Positions 10,600-21,725 of a DNA stretch of 64,000 bases are shown piece after piece. The translations under genes and the position numbers were made by a program. The stretch's first letter is position 1. The number at the start of each line of letters is the position of its first letter. Below the pieces are notes generated by a model, which worked only from the letters and a program-made list of their open reading frames with translations, did not search any database and had not been told where the DNA came from. The DNA comes from Lepidostoma basale (taxonomy: Eukaryota; Arthropoda; Insecta; Trichoptera; Lepidostomatidae): positions 62,001 through 126,000 of the forward strand of contig JAHDVF020001340.1 in assembly GCA_022606425.2 (NCBI GenBank). Reading direction: 5' to 3'.

Positions 10600-12180
10600 T
10601 AATACTTTAAAGAATATGAGAATTACCGAAACTGGTTTGCAATTGAGTTAGTAAATTTTAATTAATTATAAATAAACGTCCAGTTTTAAGTTATGACTAC
10701 AAAGATAAAGATTGTAATGTTTAAATAAATTTTTTTTTATCATAAACTTTAAAAAATTCACAAACATCACTGTTTCTGCATTTTTTTTAAAACACAATAT
10801 ATCAATATATCCATTAAAACTGAGAATAGGTAATACTTGAACAAAACACACTAAGAACATTGATTGGTATTTTGAGTAAATGGAGTTTAAATCAAGAGTA
10901 GTAGAAACACAATAAATAGGTTAGGACTAGTACATTTTCTCCATATACTTGAATATTCATCACGAATCCAAGGGAATGTTCTTTGGGTCCTAGCGAGGAT
11001 CAAACATTTATGCTCATAATATCCTGGCACATGTGAGGCCAGGATTAAAATTATCCGAATGAATACGGGGTACGAGGGATGACGGGGCGTGGAAGGAACT
11101 TTTATTCAGGATTTAGAGTAATTCCTGTGTGAAGAGAGAAACATGTCTGAAGCAGATTGCGATACATACTCGTATTTGGGAGAAAGGATCTAGTAAGTTG
11201 AGCGAAAAACGGGGGAAAAACGAAGCATGGCAGAGACAGGTAACCTGAAATGGAATACGTGAATCCAATTTGGAAAACGATGTTGTGGTAAGTAAATTCA
11301 ATACTCCGGGTATAAAATGTAATACCTAATATGAAATTTAAAATAACATGTTTTTTCCACAATACGTTTTGCATTAAACCTAGTTAGTGAAATTTTAATT
11401 TTAATTAATTATGTTAAATGATTGTATTATTAATTTGAGTACAACTTTAAGAAACCATTTTAGAAGTAAAAAATTAATTAATTTTATTTAATTAATTTTA
11501 TTCGTAATTATTTAGGACAGATTAGGGTTTCAATTAATAGCCTTAAACATTATAAACTTCCAGAATTCTTAAATTATTGAATTGAAGAAGACTGTATAAT
11601 TAATTAACGTATTAAAAAAAAAACCAATAAAAAAAAATCTAATATCAATTTCAAGTCCCATTTTCGATACGTTCTCTTAATTAGCAAATACTAAAAAAAT
11701 GATTTCTACATGTAATTTTAACATCGTTCCATTCCTTTAATATTTAAGTAACGATATTGTATTGTTTTTTGTTTAAATTTACACATTATTCAAAATAAAA
11801 AAAAACATGCACAGGAAAAGTCATAGAAAGGGTTGTGAAAGCACAATGATTTTAAATATTTTAACAACTTATGTTATAACATAAACAAATGAATGGTTTA
11901 TAAATACGAAAAAAATAAACAACGAAAACATTCAGAAGAAAATAGAGAATGTTACCGGATAGTTCCATCACGGATTATATTGTTTATTTTTTTTTAATAA
12001 ATACCGTTCGTAATGAAAATTTTTAATACTAAGAGACTATATGCGAAATTGGAAAGTATGAAAATCGTCGACACGATTGTATTCTTAAAATTTATTTGAA
12101 AAAAAGCAATCTGCTTTGCAACAAACTGTAGATTCATTTCTACATGGCTTCGTTTTTCTGCGTAGGCATTGTTACGTTTT
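10600..12180. other. AT-rich stretch with no recognisable gene
   Basis: I find no element ends, tails or coding blocks here. A moderately GC-richer part at about 10970-11250 gives only short frames on the minus strand and no motif I recognise. Confidence 0.4.
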
Positions 12181-12539
12181 CATTTTAAAAGGTGGATACT
12201 GAGAGCGTAATTATTGTTTGCGAAAGCGTTACCATACCAACCCCTATAACATACAGAGCGACACCCTCAAAGCAATGCTACCCGTGGAACAACACCCCAC
12301 ATCGCGAGAACGGTAAACGCTATACCAGAACTTCAGGGGTAAATAACGGCAAGTCAAATTCAAATGAGCTATTATATATTCTATTATTGTGATAATGCCA
12401 TAAATAGTTAAATGTTCTCTAGTTAGTAGTAATGATAAAGTAAGTATGTATAAACAAGAAATACAAGAAGAACGAGGAAAATGTTGCGCGTTTAAATCAA
12501 TCATATATCGATAAAAAATAATATCGGCCAGATACGGAG

Positions 12540-12665
12540 TCGAAGAATCGACGTACATTCATAATTAGACGTATGAATGATGAGGAATCGATAGATAAAC
12601 AGTGTGGCAGTTCATTATTCCTATATATGCCTTCGGTGAGACAGCATGACGGTTATTAAATTAGT
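12540..12665 (+). pseudogene. RTE-like LINE 3' end, degenerate
   Basis: Blocks GAAGAATCGACGTACATTCA, ATGAGGAATCGATAGATAA, TGGCAGTTCATTATTC and CGGTGAGACAGCATGACGG follow the order of the family's last 40 codons and 3' UTR. The expected TTAG tail is reduced to TTAGTTAATTA. Confidence 0.6.
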
Positions 12666-12682
12666 TAATTACAGTATTACGA

Positions 12683-13345
12683 GTGTCCACAAATGACTCC
12701 ACCCCAATCTTGCTCCACGGTGTCCCCCTTGTGACCACGACCAGCTTCTGCTACCTTGGAAGTATGATAGCAGGCTCAGGAGGTACGGATGAAGATGTGG
12801 CCAGCAGACTTAACAAGGCAGGGAGAACTTTCGCTATGCTTCGCCCTGTATGGCGCTCCGGTATCATTTCGAGAAAGCTTAAGATCCAAGTATTCAGCAG
12901 TAGCATTAAAAGCGTACTGCTGTACGGATGAGAGACTTGGAAGTCTACCGCAGACGTTATTGGTAAACTCCAGGTGTGTATAAATAGGTGCCTTCGCTCA
13001 ATATTCAAAATCTATTGGCCCCAAACAGTGTCAAATACCGTTCTCTGGACCATGGCAGGCACAAAGCCAATTAGAGAATAAGTCGCTAGACGCAAATGGC
13101 AGTGGATCGGTCACACTCTGAGACGGAACCCAACCTGCATCGCTCAGGGTGCACTAGACTGGTCCCCTATGGGGAAAAGAGAAAGCGAGGCAGACCTAGA
13201 GCCACCTGGAGAAGAACCCTGCAGAATGAGGTTAAGGCAGCAGGCCTCACTTGGGATGATGTTAGACATCAGGTATGCGATAAAGTCGGGTGAAGAAGAT
13301 TCCTTGAGGCCTTATGCACCACGGAGGTGTGACAGAACAAAAAGA
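12683..13345 (+). pseudogene. LINE ORF2 C-terminal half with two stops
   Basis: One frame from 12683 reads LHGVPLVTTTSFCYLGSMIA, then DEDVASRLNKAGRTFAMLRP and SSIKSVLLYG, then TGA where 'CETW' is expected. It continues as ETWKSTADVIGKLQVCINRCLRSIF, meets a second stop near 13080, and resumes as WQWIGHTLRRNP and KRGRPRATWRRTLQNEVKAAGLTWDDVRH. FCYLGS / SVLLYGxETW / WIGHTLRR / RGRPxxTWRR is the standard post-RT layout of many metazoan LINEs. An AAG-rich tail follows at 13341-13352. The RT domain itself is absent. Confidence 0.8.
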
Positions 13346-13465
13346 AGAAGAATAATTAATGTAACATTTGAATTTCTTATTAAATAATTATTTTGTGGTG
13401 ATTTAATATTATTAACTGTTTATTTTGAAACAATGTAATGATATTACATTTAGTTGTGTAATAAA

Positions 13466-13585
13466 ATTGTGGCAACAGCTGTTTCCCATCCAATATTGGC
13501 ATCATCGGGTGTTTCTGATGACACCTAAAACGGTTCGCGTAATACCTGTCGTGACAATTACATAACTAAATTGTGATATTGTAAT
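13466..13585. repeat. Degenerate fold-back, hammerhead-like family of 3.3 kb
   Basis: GGCAACAGCTGTTTCCCATC at 13471-13490 and the following CAATATTGGCATCATCGG are a minus-strand copy of the 3.3 kb motif: CCGATGA, a GCCAAT/ATTGG hairpin, GAAAC, then CAGCTG. The right arm (13520-13570) is much more altered. The TATCACAATTTAG/TTAGTTGTGTAAT outer ends also pair. Confidence 0.4.
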
Positions 13586-13632
13586 AGTGTTTTAAATCAA
13601 ATGGAACATTCCTTTGCAACGATAATCTTAAC

Positions 13633-14110
13633 TTGAAACTCCGACAAATAATATTTAAATGTTATATATGGTCTGTTCTACTATATGGCTGCGAAACCTG
13701 GACTCTAAAAGTGAATGAAATGAGCCGGTTGGAAGCGTTCGAGATGTGGATATACCGCAGAATGCTCCGTATACCGTGGACCAATAGGGCAGTAGTGCAG
13801 ACGTACTACAGAGAGCCAGAGCCAATAGAGAGCTGTTGTCGAGTGTGAAAGTTAGAAAGGTCTCATATTTGGTTCATGTGCTAAAGGGAGAAAAATACCA
13901 CCTCCTTCGACTGATATTAATGGGTAAAGTGGAGGGACGTTGGGGAATGATAGAAGGCAGCTGTCTTGACTGTGGAACATTAAAGAGCGGACAGGAATAC
14001 CAAAAATTCAGAACCTGTTCCAAGTGGCGCAAGATATAGATGCCTTTGCTGTAGTGATCGCCAACGTTGGGGGGACCTGACACGGCACCGAAAGACGAAG
14101 AATTTTAATA
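13633..14110 (+). pseudogene. LINE ORF2 C-terminus with frameshift
   Basis: The first frame (13633-13848) reads KCYIWSVLLYGCETWTLKV, then MSRLEAFEMWIYRRMLRIPW. A shift of frame near 13836 leads to VKVRKVSYLVHVLKGEKYHLL, then LILMGKVEGR. The same two blocks occur at 22.3 kb as 'EAFEIW..' and 'IKVRKISHLCHMLRGEKYHL', so this is a second copy of one LINE family. The end (GGGGGGACCTGACACGGCACC, then GAAGAA) matches the 3' end of that copy. Confidence 0.8.
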
Positions 14111-14698
14111 AAAAAATTTAAGATGTGCAAAATTCAAGAGCTTTGATATGATAAATATGTTATTCGAAATTAGCAGAGAAAACACTTGATTTATAGGGTT
14201 AATACGAAAAAAATAAGATTTACCTGCAACTGCTACATTTTTGGATAAAAACATTTTAGTTGTACATTTTACACCGTTTTATCAAGGCAGCAAAACAATC
14301 AAAAAAATAAAACGAAAACCTGAAGTTCGCGTACTTTACCTTCAAGACGTACACATTTCATATTATATTCACATTGAAGCCAATTGATTGATTTTGTAAG
14401 ATTAAACGCAACCAGTATTTGAACAGCGTATTTAGTTAAGTCAGTGTTTCAATTTACATTCTTGTGATTAATGTTTTACATAGTCACAATATTATCGTTA
14501 CATAACAAACTAATTGCAATCTTCTTCTCTTACATTCTCGCACTATGAGATCAAAAGATACATAGAAATAGTGAACACAATACATAATTGAATACGTGTT
14601 CACTAAATACTTCTTATTAAATAATCAATACGAAAGAAAACGTCTGTTTTCTACAAGTTTAATTATAATAAGTATAATATAATAAGTATAAATAAGAC

Positions 14699-15253
14699 CT
14701 ATTCAGATATCTCGGAAGCGAAGTAACCAGCTCTAATGACCTCCCCAGAGAAGTAAGGTCACAGGTGGCTAGGGCTGCAGCAGTTGCAGGCTGCCTAAAA
14801 GATGTCATATGGAGAAACAAGGACATGAGGACTGACAGCAAGGTACGCATCTATAAGACCTGTGTGCGACCAATCCTCACATATGGCATTGAATCGAGGG
14901 CAGACACTGTCAAGACAAAGAGCATGCTCAGGACAACCGAGATGAAAACGCTCCGCGCTATAGCAGGCAAGACCCTACGTGATCGAGTTAGGAATACAGC
15001 AATCCGAGAAATCTGCGAGGTCGAAGATGTGGTCAGATGGGGACGTCAAAGACGGCGATACTGGCATCAACACGAGGAAAGGATGAGCTCAAATAGAATA
15101 CCACACATAGCTCTCCATGGAACGCCAAACGGACAACGCCGACTAGGAAGACCCCCGAAATGGTGGAGAGAAAGCTGGAGTTCAGCATCTCAAGAGGACC
15201 CGCCTGAAATAACAGACTCCTGAGTCTACCAAAAGGGAAGAAGAAGAAGAAGA
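14699..15253 (+). pseudogene. AAG-tailed LINE, ORF2 C-terminus, longest copy
   Basis: An open frame runs from about 14702 (FRYLGSEVTSSNDLPREV) through the ATG at 14765 to the stop at 15221-15223. Blocks are KVRIYKTCVRPILTYGIESR, EMKTLRAIAGKTLRDRVRNT, IREICEVEDVVRWGRQRRRY, WHQHEERM and RRLGRPPKWWRESW. The 'YLGS ... RPILTYG ... RxGRPPxxW' order places it just after the RT domain of a LINE. The tail is (AAG)n at 15238-15253. It is related to but divergent from the 8.0 kb family (for example WWRESWSS against RWKESWES). Confidence 0.85.
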
Positions 15254-15331
15254 TAAATAAGCACAAATAATTTAGTTAACACCACTTTATTAATAAAGTG
15301 GTGTTAACTAAGTTATCTGTGCTTATTTATA
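15252..15331. repeat. Perfect-centre palindrome, 40-bp arms
   Basis: The sequence reads the same on both strands around 15291/15292, with only a few mismatches over about 80 bases (GTTAACACCACTTTATT and its complement, then AAGCACA/TGTGCTT). It begins exactly where the LINE tail ends. It could be a hairpin MITE or the inverted join of a duplicated flank. Confidence 0.7.
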
Positions 15332-15856
15332 CTTATTGAATATGTCACCACAAAGTTTAAAACATATAGAAGATTCTTTCTTCACAAATTTTTTAATTAT
15401 AATTTATGGGTGTGACAATTATAATTTATGGGTGTGACAAGTAATTCAAATGACATTTGATAATGCCTAAGACAGGCGAATTGCCATCAATTATAATAAA
15501 ATTTCTAGAAACAGATGTTTTCATTAGTATTAATTATTCAAGTGTTCAGTTTCATGTTCCCTTAATAAACCTTTACATTCAAATTATATGGTTTCATAAG
15601 TATTTAATTTGGTTTAAGAAACATTTCAAGGGGTTATGGTTTATGTAATTTCATGATTATATTATTTTTAAATAAAAAAATATTTTTGGTGTGCCTCGGA
15701 ATGCCCTTTTGATTTACACGCGGGCTTTATAATTATACCTTGGAATTCAAAGTAATTTTTTATATCCAAATTAAGTTTTATAAAATTTTAAATACGAAAT
15801 AATTTTGGTAAATGAAAATCATTGACCTTTAATGACATTTCATCGTTCGACCTATA

Positions 15857-16035
15857 ATGACATGGAATAGAAACGAGGGCTGACACCACCATAGTTAAAA
15901 TTTTCTCCTAAAAACCACAGAGCTGAGAATTCTCCGATCCATTGCAAGAACGGCATTGCGAAACAAAATGAGAAATACGAAACATCTGCCATGTCGAAGA
16001 TGTTGTGCGATGGGGAAAGCTGAGAAGATGTAACT
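15857..16035 (+). pseudogene. LINE remnant related to the AAG-tailed families
   Basis: With frameshifts it reads HGIETRADT, then ELRILRSIA-like and 'ICHVEDVVRWGK'. The corresponding intact text at 14.9 kb is YGIESRADT, EMKTLRAIA and ICEVEDVVRWGR. No tail is seen. The next LINE copy starts 35 bases downstream. Confidence 0.6.
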
Positions 16036-16069
16036 AGAGAGATCATTTGAAGACAATATTGTTTTTTTT

Positions 16070-16520
16070 TCAAATCCACAATATGGAAAAACAAAGCCAT
16101 TAAGAGTAAGATGAGAATCTATAAAGCATGCGTAAGACCAGTATGGCCAAGACTTATGGCGTCGAAGCAAGGGAAGACACAGTAAGGACCAAACAAGTTT
16201 TGAGGACTTCCGAAATGAAGACATTGAGGACGATAGCAGGCAAGACACTGAGAGATCGCGTGAGGAACACCAGAATAAGAGAAATATGTAAGGTTGAGGA
16301 TATTATAAGATGGACAGCGAAAAAGGGACTGGTACGGTCATGTTCAAAGAATGGACACCACCAGACTCCCCTATATTGCATTGCATAATCAGCCTCATGG
16401 GACTCGTCCTCGTGGAAGACCTCTTAAAATATGGAAGGACAGCTGGGAATCTACCTCACAGGAGGAGCAACACTCTGGAGAACAGACCACATAGTTCTAC
16501 AATAAGGAAAAAGAAGAAGT
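16070..16520 (+). pseudogene. AAG-tailed LINE, ORF2 C-terminus, copy 3
   Basis: The same family and 5' truncation point as the copies at 1.0 and 8.0 kb. The ORF from 16128 reads YGVEAREDTVRTKQVLRTSE, MKTLRTIAGKTLRDRVRNTR, IREICKVEDIIRW. It loses frame after 'RW' through a small deletion (SRQR is missing) and continues in another frame as FKEWTPPDSPILHCI. The AAG-rich tail lies at 16503-16519. Confidence 0.8.
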
Positions 16521-16669
16521 GTTCTAAAAGAATGATATGCAAAGCAGCAAATAAAGTCCAACAGGTAACCGACCTCAAAAGAGGAACATCCAAAATATGG
16601 CAGTTGGACATCTACATCTCAAAACAGCCTTCGAAAAATAACAGAACATACAAACTAACGACCGAAAAA

Positions 16670-16730
16670 ATAGACTGCTACACTTTTCTTGACTGACATA
16701 CTTCTCTCGCTTCCTCAACATTTGAACACC
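16670..16730 (-). pseudogene. RTE-like LINE scrap
   Basis: TAGACTGCTACACTTTTCTT, GACTGACATACTTCTCTCGC and TTCCTCAACATT match the minus-strand image of the RTE-like ORF end (the 'EEAREICQERKVWQSI' region). It is 60 bases only, without a tail. Confidence 0.55.
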
Positions 16731-16744
16731 GTGTATTGCGCTAT

Positions 16745-17045
16745 CTATGGAAGCTAAGTATAGAACTGGCAAAAGAAGGATGAAAGTAGAATAAAGTATA
16801 ATAACATTTTTGTAATATTTTAAAAATGTTCAATTTTAGCATTATTATTTTATTTTATATCATTGTATTTTATATTTTTAGTTGTAGATTTATTTTGTTA
16901 ACGTTGGACTAGGTTCGCAACCCATCACACCGAGTATCCATCCCGTGGGGCGAAAAGAGAAGGATGGAGTGCCGCATCGGTTTAAGTGTGACAGTCCATT
17001 CTTTCTGCCTACCCTTTCGGAGAGACGATGTGATGGTTAGTTAAT
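16745..17045 (+). mobile_element. Non-autonomous element ending in the RTE tail, copy 1
   Basis: The first 55 bases are an RTE ORF scrap (ctaagtatagaactggcaaa, then gaaggatgaaagtag). From about 16800 it matches the element at 52.95-53.22 kb: ATTTTATTTTATATCATTGT, TTCGCAACCCATCACACCG, GGGGCGAAAAGAGAAGGATG and GGAGTGCCGCATCGGTT. It ends with the RTE-like 3' end (CTGCCTACCCTTTCGGAGAG, ATGGTTAGTTAATTGG). It codes for nothing. Confidence 0.7.
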
Positions 17046-17554
17046 TGGTTTAATAACATATGTTGTTATTATCTATCATCTTTATGTTGTATGAATACTG
17101 AATGCATTTTATTAACAGTTTGGGCATTTAATTATTCGTTTTTAGTCTCCTGCCCATGGAAGGTAATTGAAGATGAAACGTTTATTCGAATAATAAAAAG
17201 GGGATTGTTTTTAAATTGTCGCAATTTAATTCGATTTACATAATATGCAAACGCCGTGGTTGAAATGGAATAAAACGGAAAGGTAGTCCTTGCGTACAAA
17301 TTCGGATTGGGGCGATCAAAATGAAACGAAAAACATACTGCGAATTCGGCGATTTTTAAACGAATAACGCAAAAAGAATCATTTTATTAAGAAATTAAAT
17401 TGTGTATTGTAAAAATAAAAGAAAGTAGATATTACATAAAAAAAAACATTTCTTTATAATAAAAAGCCGAGACACTCTTTTGAAAATAAGTTGATTAAAA
17501 CATAGATATGTACATCACAGCTTATAAAATAATATTACTAAATAAAAACATCTG

Positions 17555-17705
17555 CTTTCTTAAATTTTATTAGATTTAATGTGAATATAGACATTTAATA
17601 ATGTTTTAGTTACGCGAAATATGTCATTCACATTAAATATTAAAAAACTTTTAGAAAACATACGTTTCCTAAAAGTTTTATAATATTTTATGTGAATGAC
17701 TAAAT
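17555..17705. repeat. Fold-back element related to the 28.6/33.6 kb family
   Basis: TTAGTTACGCGAAATATGTC and ATTCACATTAAATATT on the left pair with the region ending TTATGTGAATGAC on the right. The arms meet at AGAAAACATACGTTTCCTAA (centre about 17668). GCGAAATATGTCATTCAC is a degenerate form of GGCGAAACATGTCATTCCC found in the other copies. Confidence 0.5.
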
Positions 17706-17730
17706 TTAATTCAGCTAATAAGTTAACCCA

Positions 17731-18437
17731 ACATTTATTCAACATTTTGAATGTATACAAATACTTGTAGATGAATACTGGATTTAACCCATTGCGGGTT
17801 ATCATTTTTTAAGGATTAATTGTATCTCAATAGAGACGAAAATGAAAATTGGAAACAAAATATGGTGGTCGAGGCGTTTACAGGACTTATGACCTGTCAT
17901 TGGTTGGGTTAAGCGTACGCTTTATGTAATACAACATAGCCCATTCCGATCTTCTTACGACCACCACGTCTGACGATTTTTTTTGGAAGATGTGTATATG
18001 CTACAATCTACAATGTTAGGAAACACTTCACAGTTATTTAGTTCAATCTACACTAGCGCCATCTATGAATATTGCATGTAAGCATTAAGCAGAAGATCTT
18101 TATTAACACAATGTGAAAGGCTACTGCCATTAACATAGATTGTTAGATTTCGCTTTAAAAAAATGTGAAGTGTTTCCCAACATTGTAGCATATATACATC
18201 TCTAAAAAAAATTGTCAGACGTGGTGGTCGTAAGAAGGGCGGAATGGGGAATGTTGTATTTTATAAAGCGTATGCTTAACCCAACCAATGACAGGTCATA
18301 AGTCCTGTAAACTCCTCGACCACCATATTTAGTTTCCAATTTGCATCTTCGTCTCTATTGAGATACAATTAATCCTTAAAAAATAACATTTATTGATTTT
18401 GAGGTGGTACGAAGTTTGCCGGCCAGCTAGTTTATAA
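17731..18437. mobile_element. MITE-like element with long inverted arms
   Basis: The inner element at 17808-18377 has inverted arms of about 150 bases beginning TTTTTTAAGGATTAATTGTA on both sides. Each arm holds TCTCAATAGAGACGAA, GGTGGTCGAGG and GACCTGTCATTGGTTGGGTT. The middle contains TACACTAGCGCCATCTATG, found in other copies. The segment at 17731-17807 before it (ACAACATTTTGAATGTATAC) also recurs in the 32.2, 32.6 and 54.8 kb copies, so the repeat unit is longer than the arms. After the right arm comes GTACGAAGTTTGCCGGCCAG, CTAGT, which resembles a Helitron-type 3' end. No ORF. Confidence 0.6.
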
Positions 18438-18439
18438 TG

Positions 18440-19055
18440 AAAAGAAATAAAATTGTTAAAATTTCCTATTATTTATGTTACGCTACTGTGAGTTAAAAAT
18501 TATATATCTGGGAATAAAGGATGACAGGAGAATCATTTTGTGCGACACCTCCACGGTTTTTCACAAAAAGGCGAATGTCTGAGACGGTTATTCTCTACTT
18601 TATTTACACTTGTATTCAAATTTATTCATTTTTCTCCCAAAGTTTTAAACTATTTTTGTTTTGAATAATTGAACAGTTTTCGTCTGTTTGAATTCAAATT
18701 GTTTTGAACTTACTTTGTGGTAAAATATTTGTACTTTTCTAGAGAAAGAGCATTAATAAAATATGATCTTAAGTGAAAATTAAAACTTGAGTAAATTTTA
18801 GCGAGTATTATAATGAGATATTAAAATAAATGACTAAAGTTACAAAATATACAGTAGGTTTTTATGTACGAAAGATTTAAACAAGGCGTCGGCACTTAGC
18901 TTTAAGAATAAACAAATAAACGTTCAAGGTCGGGCGAAGGATTAAATGCCGACTTTTTTTAAATTTGCATTGTAAAAATGAATTAATTCAGAAATTTTCT
19001 TTTATAAACATTTGTATAAGCACTGAATAAAATAAAAAACAACCGTTTATTTTGA
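18440..19055. other. AT-rich stretch with no recognisable gene
   Basis: No coding pattern, tail or inverted repeat that I can support. Confidence 0.4.
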
Positions 19056-19059
19056 TTCC

Positions 19060-19829
19060 TTAACCCTTAACGTACCGTGTTCAAAACAAAACGCTCGCTC
19101 CCATGTGGTAAATTCAGTTTACCGCTAACTTTATCTAAATATCAAGCATATGACTCGATGAATCAAAATTTAATTTATGTCATCTTGTAGGGAATTTCAT
19201 TAGAAATAGATCGATATCTATAACATACATGGATTATTTGAAAAACATATCATTATTAATTTTTTTCTGGAACCATGCGATTTCTGATATGTAATGCGTC
19301 ACATCATACGAGCGACTGGACATCGGGTATAAACTTGTCTGCGCGCCGCGGCCGGCGGGGCGAGGATAAAGGCACCTAGGCAAAATGTATAGTACGTTCA
19401 AGACAACGAGTACGTATTAATATTTGTCCCTTTTGGTAAAGTGTTAATATTTTCACAGTTCTGATATTATTAAGTTACGTGCTGCGTTTCCATCCAGTCG
19501 GTATTATTACGTACCTATTGAAAAGATCAAAGATATAATTTATAATACGTTCAAAACAGCGAGTAAGTATTTGTCACTTTTGATAAAGTTGTAAATATTA
19601 GCAAAACAAATTCTACCTTAACACGAATGAAGGTGAGGGCAGTCTTAGAAAATATTTTTTTTTGGGATGAAGGAAGTAATTTTTTGCTTTTTTTTTATTA
19701 CGAAATATTGAGAACACTTCAATGGAGGATTACAATTTTTTTATAATATTAGGGTCCATAGGTTTTAAGAAAATCAACTTTAAATTGGCAGTGGAAACTC
19801 AATTGACCACATGGCAACGCGACGGTTAA
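19060..19829. mobile_element. Possible non-autonomous piggyBac-like element
   Basis: The left end is TTAA CCCTTAACGTACCGTG (19060-19079). The right end is CATGGCAACGCGACGG TTAA (to 19829). Both are flanked by the TTAA that piggyBac elements duplicate, and CCCTT is a common piggyBac terminus. The ends match each other only partly when inverted, so this is tentative. The interior (762 bases) includes a GC-rich block at 19305-19380 and two partly similar segments, GTATAGTACGTTCAAGACAA and ATAATACGTTCAAAACAGCG, but no ORF. Confidence 0.35.
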
Positions 19830-20329
19830 AAGATTTTTTATGGAATATTTTATAATTCATTTTAATTTTTGTAATGCTCGTAATATTAATCGGCTCAAAA
19901 ATGATGTAAAATAGAAAACACAAAATAAAATATTATATTATTAGATTAGATTAAACACAAAATAAGAAATTTTGTTAAATCTGAGAGATTGTAGATTTTC
20001 TCTTTTGCAGGAGATTTTCGTAGCAAAGAAGCATTGTATTTTAGCGCGTCGCTCCAAATGAGAAAAAGAAATGGATGAGTGCGGTTGTAAAATCTGTGTC
20101 GTTTTATATAGGCTTACTGGGTATACCAGAAGTATTACAATATTTGCGGACACAAAGAAAATAATATAAAATTGACTATAAATCTACATTTCAGATTGTT
20201 TTATGTATGGTTTTGCAGTATTTTTGTATTCTGTTTCACAAGTAATGTCAATATTTAAATATTCACTAACTTACCATTTTAAATATTAATGTGTTCAGAA
20301 AATGGGATATTGTATTAAAAAAAAAAGAA

Positions 20330-20720
20330 AAATAGGATGTTTTTCTAGAGGTTTGGTTTTTAAACTACCAACATTGTTTTTACAGACTGTCAATTTGACA
20401 GTTGATAGTTGATTTGTAGTCAGTACGTTTTGCAATTTTACCGTGAATAGACTAAAGCCAGAACAGCGCTTGGAAATTGTGCAAATTTATTTTGAAAATC
20501 ATGGTTCGGTCCGCCAAACTTATCAATACGTCAATTGCAATTGCAAAATGCAATACGTCAATTTGACGGTCGACATAATCGTTCATCCGAGCAAGTTATT
20601 CGGATTCGGATCGTTTTCGGATCACGTACACCCTAGTGGATAATACGCATCCACAAAGATGACAATTGTCGAAAATTGGACTTCACGATTACTAAATCAT
20701 ATTTGAACAATAATGGCATA
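20330..20720 (+). pseudogene. mariner-family transposase N-terminal remnant
   Basis: From 20443 the frame reads NRLKPEQRLEIVQIYFENHG, then SVRQTYQ. This resembles the first helix-turn-helix of many mariner-like transposases (TPEQR..IV..Y.....SVR). A short AT-rich insertion then breaks the frame. Further on, a shifted frame reads 'DDNCRKLDFTITKSYLNNNGIK'. The catalytic domain is absent. It is a different family from the complete mariner at 24.5 kb. Confidence 0.55.
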
Positions 20721-20739
20721 AAATTATATATTAAATAAA

Positions 20740-21430
20740 GCCAATATCATAGACATTAGCATTATTTTAATCTGTTTCTTTTTTCTTCATTTTGAATATG
20801 TATTGTATACCTCTAAAAAAAAAAACCTATATTTGAAGCAAATTGTTTTTTCATAGAGGCAATTATTTGAAATGCGAATATAATTAAAATAAATTACAGC
20901 ATATGTCAAATGTGAGAAAAATATTTATATGGTAGATATCAAACTCCGACATGAGAATGCAGGCGGATAAAAGCGGCATTAAAATAATATTGAAATTTGA
21001 GGTTATCGCACGTGGATAGAATGAATCAAGATTTGAAGTGACCGCGAGTATGTAATATTAGTAATAAATAAATAAAAACAAATACAAAAAAATATACAGG
21101 GAAAGCGAAAAGAAGGAAATATTAACATGTGTGTTTGATGCACTATATGTTACTATATAATAATTATATTAGATGCTGAAAGCAACGGGACACTATTACA
21201 TTAAATACCCAAGTGGTATCTCAAGTACCTGCAAAAGTGTTACAATTAGCTGCAAACCAATCCCTAGATTATAGAGAATTCTCTTAAAGAACGTCTGGAT
21301 ATAAGTATGTGCAATTTCATTTTCTGCTAAACTTCTCTGGATAAAGCGTGATGTCTACTTAATGACGTGCTTCAGATAAAACAGCCACCTAAACAATAAC
21401 ATTTGTATCCATGCGCGATACAAACACGAC
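20740..21430. other. AT-rich stretch with no recognisable gene
   Basis: Only short meaningless frames and AT-rich runs are present. Confidence 0.4.
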
Positions 21431-21439
21431 AAAACTCAT

Positions 21440-21725
21440 ATATCATTAACAGTTGTTCTTTGAGATTCTGTGGAGTGCATTCTGAAGTGCATCTGTGCAG
21501 GTCTCGCAGGCAACGGGACTGCATGCAGTTGTTGCATAGTTGCATTTGAGTGCCGCGTCTGTATGCCTCGGGTACTTGTCCGGGGAATACGCTCTAGTGC
21601 CTACGCCGTACTCGGGGGTACACAGAGTATCTCGCTGACAGGGCTTTGTATGTGATTTCACCATGATTCTGCGGCAGTAGCGACTGCTAGGAATTTGTTT
21701 GTTTTGTGTTTGCGCTCTCAACAAA
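21440..21725. other. GC-rich segment of unknown origin
   Basis: G+C and CpG content rise sharply here, with blocks such as GGTACTTGTCCGGGGAATAC and GTACTCGGGGGTACACAGAG, and no long convincing ORF (95 codons on minus, 61 on plus). It resembles a transposon 5' UTR or internal promoter more than a host exon, but I do not recognise it. Confidence 0.3.

Larger units (their letters stand above)
14615..15545. repeat. Fold-back arms flanking a LINE insertion
   Basis: The segment at 14615-14680 (AATCAATACGAAAGAAAACG, TCTGTTTTCTACAAG) and the segment at 15445-15540 (ATTTGATAATGCCTAAGACA, GGCGA, TTTCTAGAAACAGATG) are opposite arms of the fold-back family seen intact at 28.6 and 33.6 kb. The AAG-tailed LINE at 14.70-15.25 kb and a small palindrome lie between them, as if in the loop. 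Confidence 0.45.
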
